NCBI RefSeq assembly: GCF_014649715.1
Contig: NZ_BMTO01000018.1
Coordinates: 1 to 64,000 of the forward strand
Length of the DNA stretch: 64,000 nt
Reading direction: 5' to 3'
DNA from: Streptomyces lateritius
Lineage (GTDB): Bacteria; Actinomycetota; Actinomycetes; Streptomycetales; Streptomycetaceae
Within the stretch, counting starts at the first letter, position 1; the number at the start of each line of letters is the position of its first letter. Of the stretch, positions 24,362-31,757 are shown in pieces. The notes beneath the pieces were generated by a model. That model was not told where the DNA came from. It made no database searches and saw only the letters and a list, made by a program, of their open reading frames with translations. The translations under genes and the position numbers were made by a program.

Positions 24362-24955
24362 ATGAGCATCGCTGCCGCCCCCGTCCGTTCCCTCCGCCCG
24401 GGAACGGTCCTCGCCGACCTGGTGCCCGCGAGCCGCGCCCGCGAGATCGCGCTCGTCGTCGGCGGCGCCGCGCTCACCGGTCTCGCCGCGCAGATCGCCG
24501 TCCCGGTCCCCGGCTCCCCGGTCCCCGTCTCCGGCCAGACCTTCGCGGCCCTGCTCGTCGGCACGGCGCTCGGCGCCCGCCGCGGCTTCCTCGCCCTCGC
24601 CCTCTACACCCTCGCCGGCGTGGCGGGCGTGCCCTGGTTCGCCCAGGCCACCTCGGGCTACGCGATGCCCTCCTTCGGCTACATCCTCGGCATGCTGCTC
24701 GCCGCCACCGTCGTCGGCGCCCTCGCGCGCCGCGGAGCCGACCGCACCCTGCTCCGCACCGCGGGCTCGATGGCGCTCGGCTCCCTGATCATCTACGCGG
24801 TGGGCGTGCCGTACCTCGCCCTCGCCACCGGCATGTCGCTGCCCCAGGCCGTCGCGGCCGGCCTGACCCCGTTCCTGATCGGCGACGCGCTCAAGGCCGC
24901 GCTCGCGATGGGCGTGCTGCCGACCGCGTGGAAGCTCCTCGGCCGGAAGGGCTGA
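24362..24955 (+). CDS. bioY: BioY biotin-uptake substrate-binding (S) component
   Basis: A 197-residue membrane protein with six helices and the BioY hallmarks PVPGSPVPVSGQTFA (about 48-62), GARRGFLALALY near 75 and AGVPWFAQATSGY near 93. As the S unit of an ECF transporter it binds biotin; it can work alone or with the shared ATPase module, whose genes are not adjacent here. The ATG at 24362 starts a short cytoplasmic lead. It lies between minus-strand permeases and is transcribed alone. I see no clear biotin-repressor site in the 266 bases upstream. Confidence 0.92.
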   Translation: MSIAAAPVRSLRPGTVLADLVPASRAREIALVVGGAALTGLAAQIAVPVPGSPVPVSGQTFAALLVGTALGARRGFLALALYTLAGVAGVPWFAQATSGYAMPSFGYILGMLLAATVVGALARRGADRTLLRTAGSMALGSLIIYAVGVPYLALATGMSLPQAVAAGLTPFLIGDALKAALAMGVLPTAWKLLGRKG

Positions 24956-24959
24956 GCCG

Positions 24960-25100
24960 GGTCGTTCGACAGCGATGTCGTAGTTCCTGCGAAAGAGGTT
25001 CGCCGGGTCGTAAGCCGCCTTGACCCGGGCGAGCCTCTTTCCGTGTCTCGGGGGTGTCCAGCCCTTCCGTACGCCCGCCGTCGCCGAACGGGAAGTTCAC
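24960..25100 (-). pseudogene. Decayed C-terminus of a FAD-binding (berberine-bridge type) oxidoreductase
   Basis: Reading leftward from 25100, one frame gives VNFPFGDGG and then, after a one-base frame change near 25040, another gives RLARVKAAYDP followed by ANLFRRNYDI. Together these match the BBE C-terminal signature of FAD-linked oxidases (a YVNF segment, then RL-x-K-x-x-YDP-x-N-x-F). No upstream FAD-binding region is present, and the frame change breaks what remains. The recognition is from memory of the family. Confidence 0.55.
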
Positions 25101-25347
25101 ACCCGGCCCGTCACCCAGGGCCGTGGAGCCGCGCGACCGGCACGAGTTCGACCTCTCGCTTGGCGATTCCTCGCCGTACCCGCAGTCGCCGGGGCGGAAG
25201 ACGTGCTGAGCGGCGACAGACATGGAGACGGACACGGAGAAGCTCTCCGTTCCCGAGGTGGTCGGTGTACGGAGAGCTTCCCGCCCGTACCCGACAGGTT
25301 CCGTCAGGTACGGATCAGACGCGGATCACTGGTCGATCAGTGGTTGA
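25101..25347. other. Non-coding stretch between the oxidoreductase remnant and permease 3
   Basis: Together with the remnant this makes about 390 bases without an intact gene. The right part is AT-richer for this genome, with several GATCA words and short inverted repeats (CACTG...CAGTG around 25328-25343; CGGAGA...TCTCCG around 25236-25250). These could form a weak terminator for permease 3. Nothing else recognisable. Confidence 0.4.
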
Positions 25348-26793
25348 TCACTGCGTGATCTCGTCGCGCGTGGCCTTCGCGAACCGCTCCTTGACCAGGG
25401 CGATCACCAGCACCAGCGCCGCCACGAGCAGGGACAGCACGACCTGCTCCCGGGCGCTGCCGCCGTCGTAGATCATGTAGCCGAGGACGAAGACGATCAT
25501 CGCGATGGTCGCCCAGGTCAGGTAGGGGAAGAGCCACATCCGCACGATCAGCTTCTCGGGCGTCTCGCGGAGGATGATGCCGCGCATCCGCAGCTGGGTC
25601 ACACAGATGACCAGCCAGACGAAGAGCGCGACCGCGCCCGAGGAGTTGAGCAGGAAGGCGAAGACGGTGTCGGGCCACTTGTAGTTGAAGAAGACCGCGA
25701 CGAAGCCGAAGACGACCGAGCCGAGGATCGCGGCCGTCGGCACACCGCGCGCGTTCGTGCGGGCGAACGCCTTGGGGGCGTCACCGCGCCGGCCGAGCGA
25801 GAAGGCCATGCGGGAGGCGGTGTAGAGGCCCGAGTTCAGGCAGGAGAGCACCGCGGTCAGCACGATGACGTTCATGACCTGGCCGGCGTGCGGGATGCCG
25901 ATCGAGTCGAGCGCGGCGACGTACGAGCCCTTCTCGACGATCGACTTGTCGTTCCACGGCAGCAGCGTGAGGACGACGAAGATCGAGCCGAGGTAGAAGA
26001 CGCCGATCCGCCAGATCACGCTGTTGGTGGCCTTGGTGACGGCCTTCTGCGGGTCCTCCGACTCGCCGGCGGCGAGGGTGACGATCTCGCTGCCCATGAA
26101 GGAGAAGACGACCATCAGCACGCCCGTGAGGATCGCGCCGGCGCCCATCGGGAGGAAGCCCCCGGCGTCGGTGAGGTGCGCGAAGCCCGCGCCCGGGTTG
26201 TCCGAGCCCGGCAGCACGCCGAAGACGGCGAGGAGGCCGACGACGACGAAGGCGGCGATGGCGACGACCTTGATCCCGGCGAACCAGAACTCGAACTCTC
26301 CGTACGAGGAGACGGAGGCGAGGTTGGTCGCGGTCAGCACCACCATCACGATGAGCGCCCAGGCCCACTGCGGCACGGCCGGTATCCAGGACTCCAGGAT
26401 CACCGCGCCGGCGGTCGCCTCGACGGCGAGCACGACGACCCAGAAGAACCAGTACAGCCACCCGATGGTGAAACCGGCCCAGCGGCCCAGGGCCTGGTCC
26501 GCGTAGGCGGAGAAGGAGCCGGACGACGGCCGGGCGGCCGCCATCTCGCCGAGCATCCGCATCACGAACACGACCATCGTGCCGACGAGCGCGTACGAGA
26601 GAAGGATGGCGGGGCCGGCGGCGGCGATGCCGGAGCCGGAGCCGACGAACAGGCCGGCGCCGATGACACCACCGATGGCGATCATCGAGAGGTGGCGGTT
26701 CTTGAGACCGGCCTTGAGTCCGTCGGAGGGCTGGGATTCACCGGGGTTTCCGGTGGCACCGCCTTCCTTCGCAAGGGTCGGCTGCGTGGTCAT
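25348..26793 (-). CDS. Amino-acid permease 3 (APC superfamily, AAT family)
   Basis: A 481-residue permease of the same family as the two at 21167-22585 and 22701-24095, but more distant. Helix 1 has GGVIGAGLFVGSGSG, helix 3 region GEMAAARPSSGSF, and the pre-helix-5 segment is SSYGEFEFWFAGIKV rather than KNFGEFEFW. About 12 helices. The ATG at 26793 has AAGGAAG upstream and is preferred over an upstream in-frame ATG. Substrate unknown; GABA, aromatic amino acids or asparagine are typical for the family. Confidence 0.9.
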   Translation of the reverse strand: MTTQPTLAKEGGATGNPGESQPSDGLKAGLKNRHLSMIAIGGVIGAGLFVGSGSGIAAAGPAILLSYALVGTMVVFVMRMLGEMAAARPSSGSFSAYADQALGRWAGFTIGWLYWFFWVVVLAVEATAGAVILESWIPAVPQWAWALIVMVVLTATNLASVSSYGEFEFWFAGIKVVAIAAFVVVGLLAVFGVLPGSDNPGAGFAHLTDAGGFLPMGAGAILTGVLMVVFSFMGSEIVTLAAGESEDPQKAVTKATNSVIWRIGVFYLGSIFVVLTLLPWNDKSIVEKGSYVAALDSIGIPHAGQVMNVIVLTAVLSCLNSGLYTASRMAFSLGRRGDAPKAFARTNARGVPTAAILGSVVFGFVAVFFNYKWPDTVFAFLLNSSGAVALFVWLVICVTQLRMRGIILRETPEKLIVRMWLFPYLTWATIAMIVFVLGYMIYDGGSAREQVVLSLLVAALVLVIALVKERFAKATRDEITQ

Positions 26794-26977
26794 GAACGCT
26801 TCCTTACGTCTGGGGGGCGCTCGGGTCGCGAGCCCGAGCATTCAACACCGGGTGCCCGGTTGATCGGAAGACCTGATTCCGGATCGTTGCGTATGGGCGA
26901 AAGGCCCCCACTGATACGGACGAAGGTCCCGACCCCGCTGACCGATACCCCGCGCCGGTCGTGCCACACTCGGAACC

Positions 26978-27472
26978 ATGCGCGTGTACCTCGGCTCCGA
27001 CCATGCCGGCTTCGAACTCAAGAACCACCTCGTCGAGTGGCTGAAGGCCCATGGCCACGAGCCCGTCGACTGCGGTCCCCACATCTACGACGCCCTGGAC
27101 GACTACCCGCCGTTCTGCCTGCGCGCCGCGGAGAAGACGGCCGCGGACCCCGACAGCCTGGGCATCGTCATCGGCGGCTCCGGCAACGGCGAGCAGATCG
27201 CCGCGAACAAGGTGAAGGGGGTGCGCGCGGCCCTCGCCTGGAGCGAGCAGACCGCCGCCCTCGGCCGCGAGCACAACAACGCCAACGTCGTCTCCATCGG
27301 CGGCCGGATGCACACGCGGGAGGAGGCGACGAAGTTCGTCGAGATCTTCCTCAGCACCCCGTACTCCGGTGACGAGCGTCACACCCGCCGGATCGACATG
27401 CTCTCGGCGTACGAGACGACCGGCGAGCTCCCCGCGGTCCCGGCCCACCACCCGCAGGAGCCGACCGCCTGA
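26978..27472 (+). CDS. rpiB: Ribose-5-phosphate isomerase B
   Basis: A 164-residue RpiB interconverting ribose-5-phosphate and ribulose-5-phosphate in the pentose phosphate pathway. SDHAGFELK at 7-15 and GGSGNGEQIAANKVKG at about 67-82 are the active-site loops. The cysteine used by E. coli-type RpiB is replaced; like the M. tuberculosis enzyme it has Glu in GNGEQ as likely acid/base. Its stop codon TGA shares a base with the ATG of the DNA glycosylase gene, so the two are coupled. Confidence 0.94.
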   Translation: MRVYLGSDHAGFELKNHLVEWLKAHGHEPVDCGPHIYDALDDYPPFCLRAAEKTAADPDSLGIVIGGSGNGEQIAANKVKGVRAALAWSEQTAALGREHNNANVVSIGGRMHTREEATKFVEIFLSTPYSGDERHTRRIDMLSAYETTGELPAVPAHHPQEPTA

Positions 27473-28287
27473 TGCCCGAGGGGCACACGATCCACCGACT
27501 GGCCGCCGACCACCGGGAACGGTTCGGCGGCCGGCCTGTGCGTGCCTCCAGCCCGCAGGGCAAGTTCGCGGACTCGGCGGCCCTGCTCGACGGCACGGTC
27601 CTGGAGACCACCGAGGCCCACGGCAAGCACCTCTTCCTCGGCTTCGGCGGCCTCGGAGGGGAGTGGGTCCACATCCACCTGGGCCTCTTCGGCAAGGTGG
27701 ACTTCGGCGACGCCCCGGCGCCCCCGCCCACCGACACCGTGCGGCTGCGGCTCGCCAACGCGGAGTCGTACGTCGACCTGCGCGGCCCCACCACGTGCGC
27801 CCTCGTCACGGACGCCGAGAAGCGCGCGATCCACGACCGCCTCGGCCCCGACCCGCTCCGGGACGGCGACGACCCGGACAAGGCGTGGCGCCGGATATCG
27901 AAGTCCCGCACGACGATCGCGGCCCTGCTCATGGATCAGAAGATCGTCGCGGGCGTCGGCAACGTCTACCGCGCCGAGGTCCTCTTCCGGCACGGCATCG
28001 ACCCGTACCGCCCGGGCAGGGACCTGACGTTGGGGGAGTGGCGGGCGATCTGGACGGACCTGGCCGCCCTGATGCGGGAGGGTGTCCGCCTCAACCGCAT
28101 CGACACGGTCCGCCCCGAGCACACCCCCGAGGCGATGGGCCGCCCCCCGCGCGTGGACGACCACGGCGGCGAGGTCTACGTCTACCGCCGGGCCCACCAG
28201 CCCTGCCACATCTGTGCCACCGAGATCCGCACCGCCCCACTCTCCGCCCGCAACCTCTTCTGGTGCCCGGGCTGCCAACAGGCGTAG
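27472..28287 (+). CDS. Fpg/Nei-family DNA glycosylase
   Basis: A 271-residue base-excision repair enzyme. It keeps the catalytic Pro2-Glu3 after methionine removal (MPEGHTIHRL), the helix-two-turn-helix with DQKIVAGVGNVYRAEVLF (about 154-171), and a zinc finger at the C-terminus (PCHICATEI ... FWCPGCQQ). The PEGHTIHR start is typical of actinobacterial Nei/Nei2-type rather than MutM. It excises oxidised pyrimidines or related lesions and nicks the strand. Start overlaps the rpiB stop by one base (TGATG). Ends nine bases from the converging acetyltransferase gene. Confidence 0.9.
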   Translation: MPEGHTIHRLAADHRERFGGRPVRASSPQGKFADSAALLDGTVLETTEAHGKHLFLGFGGLGGEWVHIHLGLFGKVDFGDAPAPPPTDTVRLRLANAESYVDLRGPTTCALVTDAEKRAIHDRLGPDPLRDGDDPDKAWRRISKSRTTIAALLMDQKIVAGVGNVYRAEVLFRHGIDPYRPGRDLTLGEWRAIWTDLAALMREGVRLNRIDTVRPEHTPEAMGRPPRVDDHGGEVYVYRRAHQPCHICATEIRTAPLSARNLFWCPGCQQA

Positions 28288-28296
28288 AGCCTCCGG

Positions 28297-29526
28297 CTAG
28301 AAGCCGTGGGGCAGCCACGGGGCGACCGGCGACCCGAACGCCACGGACGCCTCCAGCAGGGCCCCGGCCCTCAACTCCCGCACACGACCCGCCGCGGCCA
28401 GCGAGGTCAGGCCCACACCGCCCAGGTACGCCGCCCCCAACTCCCGTACCGACAGAGCCAGCTCCGCCGCCTCCTCCGTACGGGTGCACGTCGCGCCCTC
28501 CCTGCCGCCCGTCAGCCGCCAACGCCCCTCGTTCCACGGACAGAACGCGTCAGCGACCTCGAACACCATGTCCACCGGCGCCTGATAGCTCCGCGCCTCC
28601 AGCGCCGCGCCCACGTCCACCAGACGCACGTGCAACCCGTCCCGCTGGGTCGGCGCGCAGCGCCGGATGTCGCTCACCAGGTGCTGCCATCCGTCGTCCA
28701 CCGGCCTGCTGTGGATCCGGACGGACGAGGTCAGGTCGATCGAGCAGAGGAACCGCCACAGCGCCGCCTCCGCCACCGGGTCCAGCGCCTCCAGGTCCTT
28801 CAGCAGCACACTGCCCTCGGCCCCGGTGTAGGACCACTCCGGCTTGACCGCGTACAGCGCGTACCCGACGACCTCCCCGTCCCGCTCCGCCAGCACGCAC
28901 TGCCGCGGCGACGCGCCGCCCCGCTCCCCCTCCGGATCGAGGAGCGGCAAGCGCTCCCACCCCGGCTGCCGGGCCGGCATTCCCGGCCGCGCCGGGACCC
29001 GGCGCGCGTACACCGCCTCGCGCTCCGCCGTGGACTTCGCCGGATCGGCCTGCCGCAGCACCACTTCGTCCGTGCCGTCCGGCACCGAAAGCCGCACCCG
29101 GGTCGTGTCGATCACCGCCCGGGTCGCGTACGCACCGATGCCGTAACCGAACCGTCCGTAGATCTCCGGCTCCGAGGCCGTCAGAACGGCCAGCGGCTCG
29201 CCCCCCGCCCGTACGTCGTCCAGCTGACGCCGCATCATCGAGGTGAGGATCCCGCGCCGCCGGTGCGTCGCGGCCACACCCACCATCGTGACGCCGGCCG
29301 TCGGCACGATCGCCCCGCCCGGTACGGACAGCCGGAACGTGAACGCCCCCGCCGTACCGACACAGCGCTCGCCGTCCCATACACCGATCGAACGGTCGTG
29401 CTCGGTCAGTTCCCGCCAGAGGTTCCGCTCCTCGGGGGCGTCCGGGACACCGCCGAACGCGAGCTCCAGAGTCCCGTACCAGTCGTCCCACTCGCCGGGG
29501 TCGAGCACCCGAAGTTCCGTCGTCAT
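28297..29526 (-). CDS. Eis-type GNAT N-acetyltransferase
   Basis: A 409-residue protein with Eis architecture: N-terminal GNAT domain (1-150) with the acetyl-CoA loop VGVAATHRRRGILTSMM (about 82-98) and the EPEIYGRFGYG segment holding the general-acid tyrosine, a second GNAT-like domain, and an SCP-like C-terminal domain. It ends PWLPHGF; in Eis the terminal carboxylate on a phenylalanine is part of catalysis and is preserved here. Mycobacterial Eis acetylates aminoglycosides and proteins at several amines. The physiological substrate here is unknown. Confidence 0.9.
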   Translation of the reverse strand: MTTELRVLDPGEWDDWYGTLELAFGGVPDAPEERNLWRELTEHDRSIGVWDGERCVGTAGAFTFRLSVPGGAIVPTAGVTMVGVAATHRRRGILTSMMRRQLDDVRAGGEPLAVLTASEPEIYGRFGYGIGAYATRAVIDTTRVRLSVPDGTDEVVLRQADPAKSTAEREAVYARRVPARPGMPARQPGWERLPLLDPEGERGGASPRQCVLAERDGEVVGYALYAVKPEWSYTGAEGSVLLKDLEALDPVAEAALWRFLCSIDLTSSVRIHSRPVDDGWQHLVSDIRRCAPTQRDGLHVRLVDVGAALEARSYQAPVDMVFEVADAFCPWNEGRWRLTGGREGATCTRTEEAAELALSVRELGAAYLGGVGLTSLAAAGRVRELRAGALLEASVAFGSPVAPWLPHGF

Positions 29527-29632
29527 ATGCCATCGATATCAGCGCGGACCGGACCGACGCGACCCGATTTCCCGCGCAATGTCTCAGGGGGCCCCTGCGC
29601 GAGGTCCGACCGGATCGATAGGGTCCAGGCCA

Positions 29633-30775
29633 ATGGGAAATCGCGCGGGCGTCGCCTCGTACACGGCCCGGATGCGCAAGAGCGCACAGCGGGCGCGCAT
29701 CGCGCTGCGCAGATCCGGTGTCGACTACTTCCGCGGTGAGGGCTCCGACTGGGTCGCCTTCGCCGGTCTGCTGCTCACCATCCCCGCGATCACCTGGGGA
29801 ACGCTCACCAATCCGGTGTGGTGCTCGCCCGCCGCGCTCGTCCTGCCGATCGTGGCCGGCGGGCTGCTGCTCCGCCCCGCGAGCCTGCTCGGTCTGTACG
29901 CGACGGCCGCCGGCGCCCTGATCGTCGAGTCGGTCGTCCTCGGCCCGTACACGCAGGGCCCGGCCCGGGTCACGCCCGGAACGGTCCTGGTGGTCGCGGC
30001 CTGCGGACTCTTCGGACTGCTCATCGCCCAGTTCCGGGCCCGGGTCGGCGTGCCCTGGCGGCGCGGCGGAACCATGCTCTTCGACCTGCGCGAACGCATC
30101 CGGGTCCAGAGCGCCCTGCCCCGGCTTCCGCAGGGCTGGCACCGCGAGATGGCGCTGCGCCCGGCCGGCGGCCAGTCCTTCTCCGGCGACTTCGTCGTCG
30201 CGGCCCGTACGAACGGCGGCCGGACGCTGGAGGTCCTCCTCACGGACGTCTCCGGCAAGGGCATGGACGCGGGCTCCCGCGCCCTGCTGCTCTCCGGCGC
30301 CTTCGGCGGCCTGCTCGGCTCGCTGCCGCCGCACGCCTTCCTCCCGGCCGCCAACGGCTATCTGCTCCGCCAGGACTGGGACGAGGGCTTCGCCACCTCG
30401 ATCCACCTCGTCCTCGACCTGGAGTCGGGGGACTACGAACTGCTCTCCGCCGGCCACCTGCCCGCACTCCAGCTCCACGCGGGCAGCGGACGCTGGGAGG
30501 AGAAGAGCGGCGAGGGCCCGCTCCTCGGCGTCTACGACGGCGCGGAATTCCACCCCGTCAAGGGCTCGCTCCTCCCCGGTGACGTGCTGATGCTCTTCAC
30601 CGACGGGCTCGTGGAGTCCGCGGACCGGGACATCGCCGAGGGCATCGACCGCCTGACCGGCGAGGCCGACCGCTACGTCGCCTCCGGCTTCGAGGGCGCG
30701 GCCTGGCACCTGATCGAAGCCTGTGCGAAGGACGTCAACGACGACCGCGCCCTGCTCCTGATCAGCCGCCGCTGA
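29633..30775 (+). CDS. Membrane-anchored SpoIIE/PP2C-type serine phosphatase
   Basis: A 380-residue protein. Residues 1-35 are basic and cytoplasmic, about 40-140 hold three to four membrane helices, and 165-380 form a SpoIIE-type PP2C phosphatase domain with SGDFVVAA (metal Asp), TDVSGKGMDAG, LSAGHLPAL and LFTDGLVESADRD. Such enzymes dephosphorylate anti-anti-sigma factors in Streptomyces stress and development networks. There are no PAS, GAF or HATPase domains, so sensing must be through the membrane part. The ATG at 29633 is used. Divergent from the Eis-type gene. Confidence 0.9.
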   Translation: MGNRAGVASYTARMRKSAQRARIALRRSGVDYFRGEGSDWVAFAGLLLTIPAITWGTLTNPVWCSPAALVLPIVAGGLLLRPASLLGLYATAAGALIVESVVLGPYTQGPARVTPGTVLVVAACGLFGLLIAQFRARVGVPWRRGGTMLFDLRERIRVQSALPRLPQGWHREMALRPAGGQSFSGDFVVAARTNGGRTLEVLLTDVSGKGMDAGSRALLLSGAFGGLLGSLPPHAFLPAANGYLLRQDWDEGFATSIHLVLDLESGDYELLSAGHLPALQLHAGSGRWEEKSGEGPLLGVYDGAEFHPVKGSLLPGDVLMLFTDGLVESADRDIAEGIDRLTGEADRYVASGFEGAAWHLIEACAKDVNDDRALLLISRR

Positions 30776-30933
30776 GGTGCCCGGCCGCGCCGGATCGGCG
30801 TGATCTTGGGCACGACGGTTCGTCACAACCCAGCATGGGCAAGGGGGTTGATGGCACGATGGATGCAGCGGGGGGTGCGGTGCGACGTGCACCCCGGTGG
30901 GCAAGGCGGGACCGACCGAGGGTGTGATCAGTT

Positions 30934-31128
30934 GTGGCCATTTCACTGTCTGTGGTGTTGCTGTTGGCAATCATCCTGGTGGTGCTGATCCGCGGTGGAA
31001 ACCTCAAGGGCGGCCCGGCCGTCGTCGCGGTGCTCTTCGGCTTCTTCCTCGCCTCCACGGGCATGGCCGACGACATCCAGCGCTTCCTCGACTCGATAAC
31101 GCAGACCGTCGGCTCCATCAAGTTCTGA
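30934..31128 (+). CDS. 64-residue conserved-type membrane protein
   Basis: A very small protein starting at GTG 30934, with two hydrophobic helices (about 3-19 and 29-43), a glycine/lysine turn RGGNLKGG between them, and an amphipathic tail ending in Phe. It follows the membrane phosphatase by 158 bases on the same strand, has streptomycete codon bias (third positions nearly all G/C) and is followed by a hairpin. Function unknown. The protein is clearly coding by codon use, but no family name is offered. Confidence 0.72.
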   Translation: MAISLSVVLLLAIILVVLIRGGNLKGGPAVVAVLFGFFLASTGMADDIQRFLDSITQTVGSIKF

Positions 31129-31144
31129 GCCCGGCGAACCGACG

Positions 31145-31176
31145 ACGGGCCCCCGCCGACACCGGCGGAGGCCCGT
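31145..31176 (+). terminator. Hairpin after the 64-residue membrane protein gene
   Basis: Seven plus five base pairs with one C-A mismatch (ACGGGCC / GGCCCGT outside, CCGCC / GGCGG inside), 17 bases after the stop codon. Confidence 0.6.
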
Positions 31177-31265
31177 GAACGCGCCGGAGCGCGTCGGAAG
31201 AAGGAGACGCCCACTCAGCGGCGGGGGCCTCTGACCAGGGGGACGGACACGGGCGCGTGAAAAAA

Positions 31266-31303
31266 CCTCCGGCCCGGTCCCTCGGAAGGGGCCGGGCCGG
31301 AGG
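31266..31303 (-). terminator. Rho-independent terminator of tRNA-Gly
   Basis: A 16-position GC-rich stem (CCTCCGGCCCGG... with complement to 31303) followed on the minus strand by six T residues, directly 3' of the tRNA-Gly CCA end. One of the few terminators here with a classic U tract. Confidence 0.92.
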
Positions 31304-31306
31304 CCG

Positions 31307-31380
31307 TGGAGCGGGCGACGGGAATCGAACCCGCGTAGCTAGTTTGGAAGACTAGGGCTCTACCATTGAGCTACGCCCGC
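31307..31380 (-). tRNA. tRNA-Gly (anticodon TCC)
   Basis: Full cloverleaf on the minus strand: acceptor GCGGGCG pairs with CGCCCGC, D-arm with AGCTCAATGGTAGAGC, anticodon stem CTAGT/ACTAG with loop CTTCCAA giving TCC, T-loop GGTTCGATTCC. The discriminator T is followed by an encoded CCA. It reads GGA (and possibly GGG) glycine codons. Transcribed away from tRNA-Pro. Confidence 0.97.
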
Positions 31381-31512
31381 ACAGGTCGCGCCGCAGGTCA
31401 CGTGGGCCGCGGCACGGACAGCATCGTAGCGGGTCATGGGCGGTTCCCGCACGCCCCTCGGAAACGGGGGCGTCGCACTGTCTCCGTGCATGTACCCTAC
31501 GTGTCGCACCGA

Positions 31513-31589
31513 CGGGGTGTGGCGCAGCTTGGTAGCGCGTCCGCTTTGGGAGCGGAAGGCCGTGGGTTCAAATCCCGCCACCCCGACCA
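31513..31589 (+). tRNA. tRNA-Pro (anticodon TGG)
   Basis: Full cloverleaf: acceptor CGGGGTG/CACCCCG, D-arm GGCGCAGCTTGGTAGCGC, anticodon stem TCCGC/GCGGA with loop TTTGGGA giving TGG, T-arm with GGTTCAAATCC, discriminator A and an encoded CCA. Reads CCA/CCG proline codons. Lies between tRNA-Gly (divergent) and tig. Confidence 0.97.
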
Positions 31590-31621
31590 CTTCGTCGACG
31601 GACGCGGAATACAAGATCGCG

Positions 31622-31652
31622 TTGTAGGCCGCGTCCCGCATGCGGTTACTAT
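31622..31652 (+). promoter_or_regulatory. Candidate tig promoter
   Basis: TTGTAG (31622-31627), 19 bases, TACTAT (31647-31652), about 105 bases before the tig start codon. The -10 box is good and AT-rich for this genome; spacing is slightly long. Confidence 0.4.
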
Positions 31653-31757
31653 GCAAGCTGCGTGCCCGTGTGTCTCTCTGACCGGGGCCGATCGGCCGGA
31701 ACCGCCGACAAGCGGCCTCGGCAGAATCCAAGAATCAGCCACCAAGGAGACCGAACC

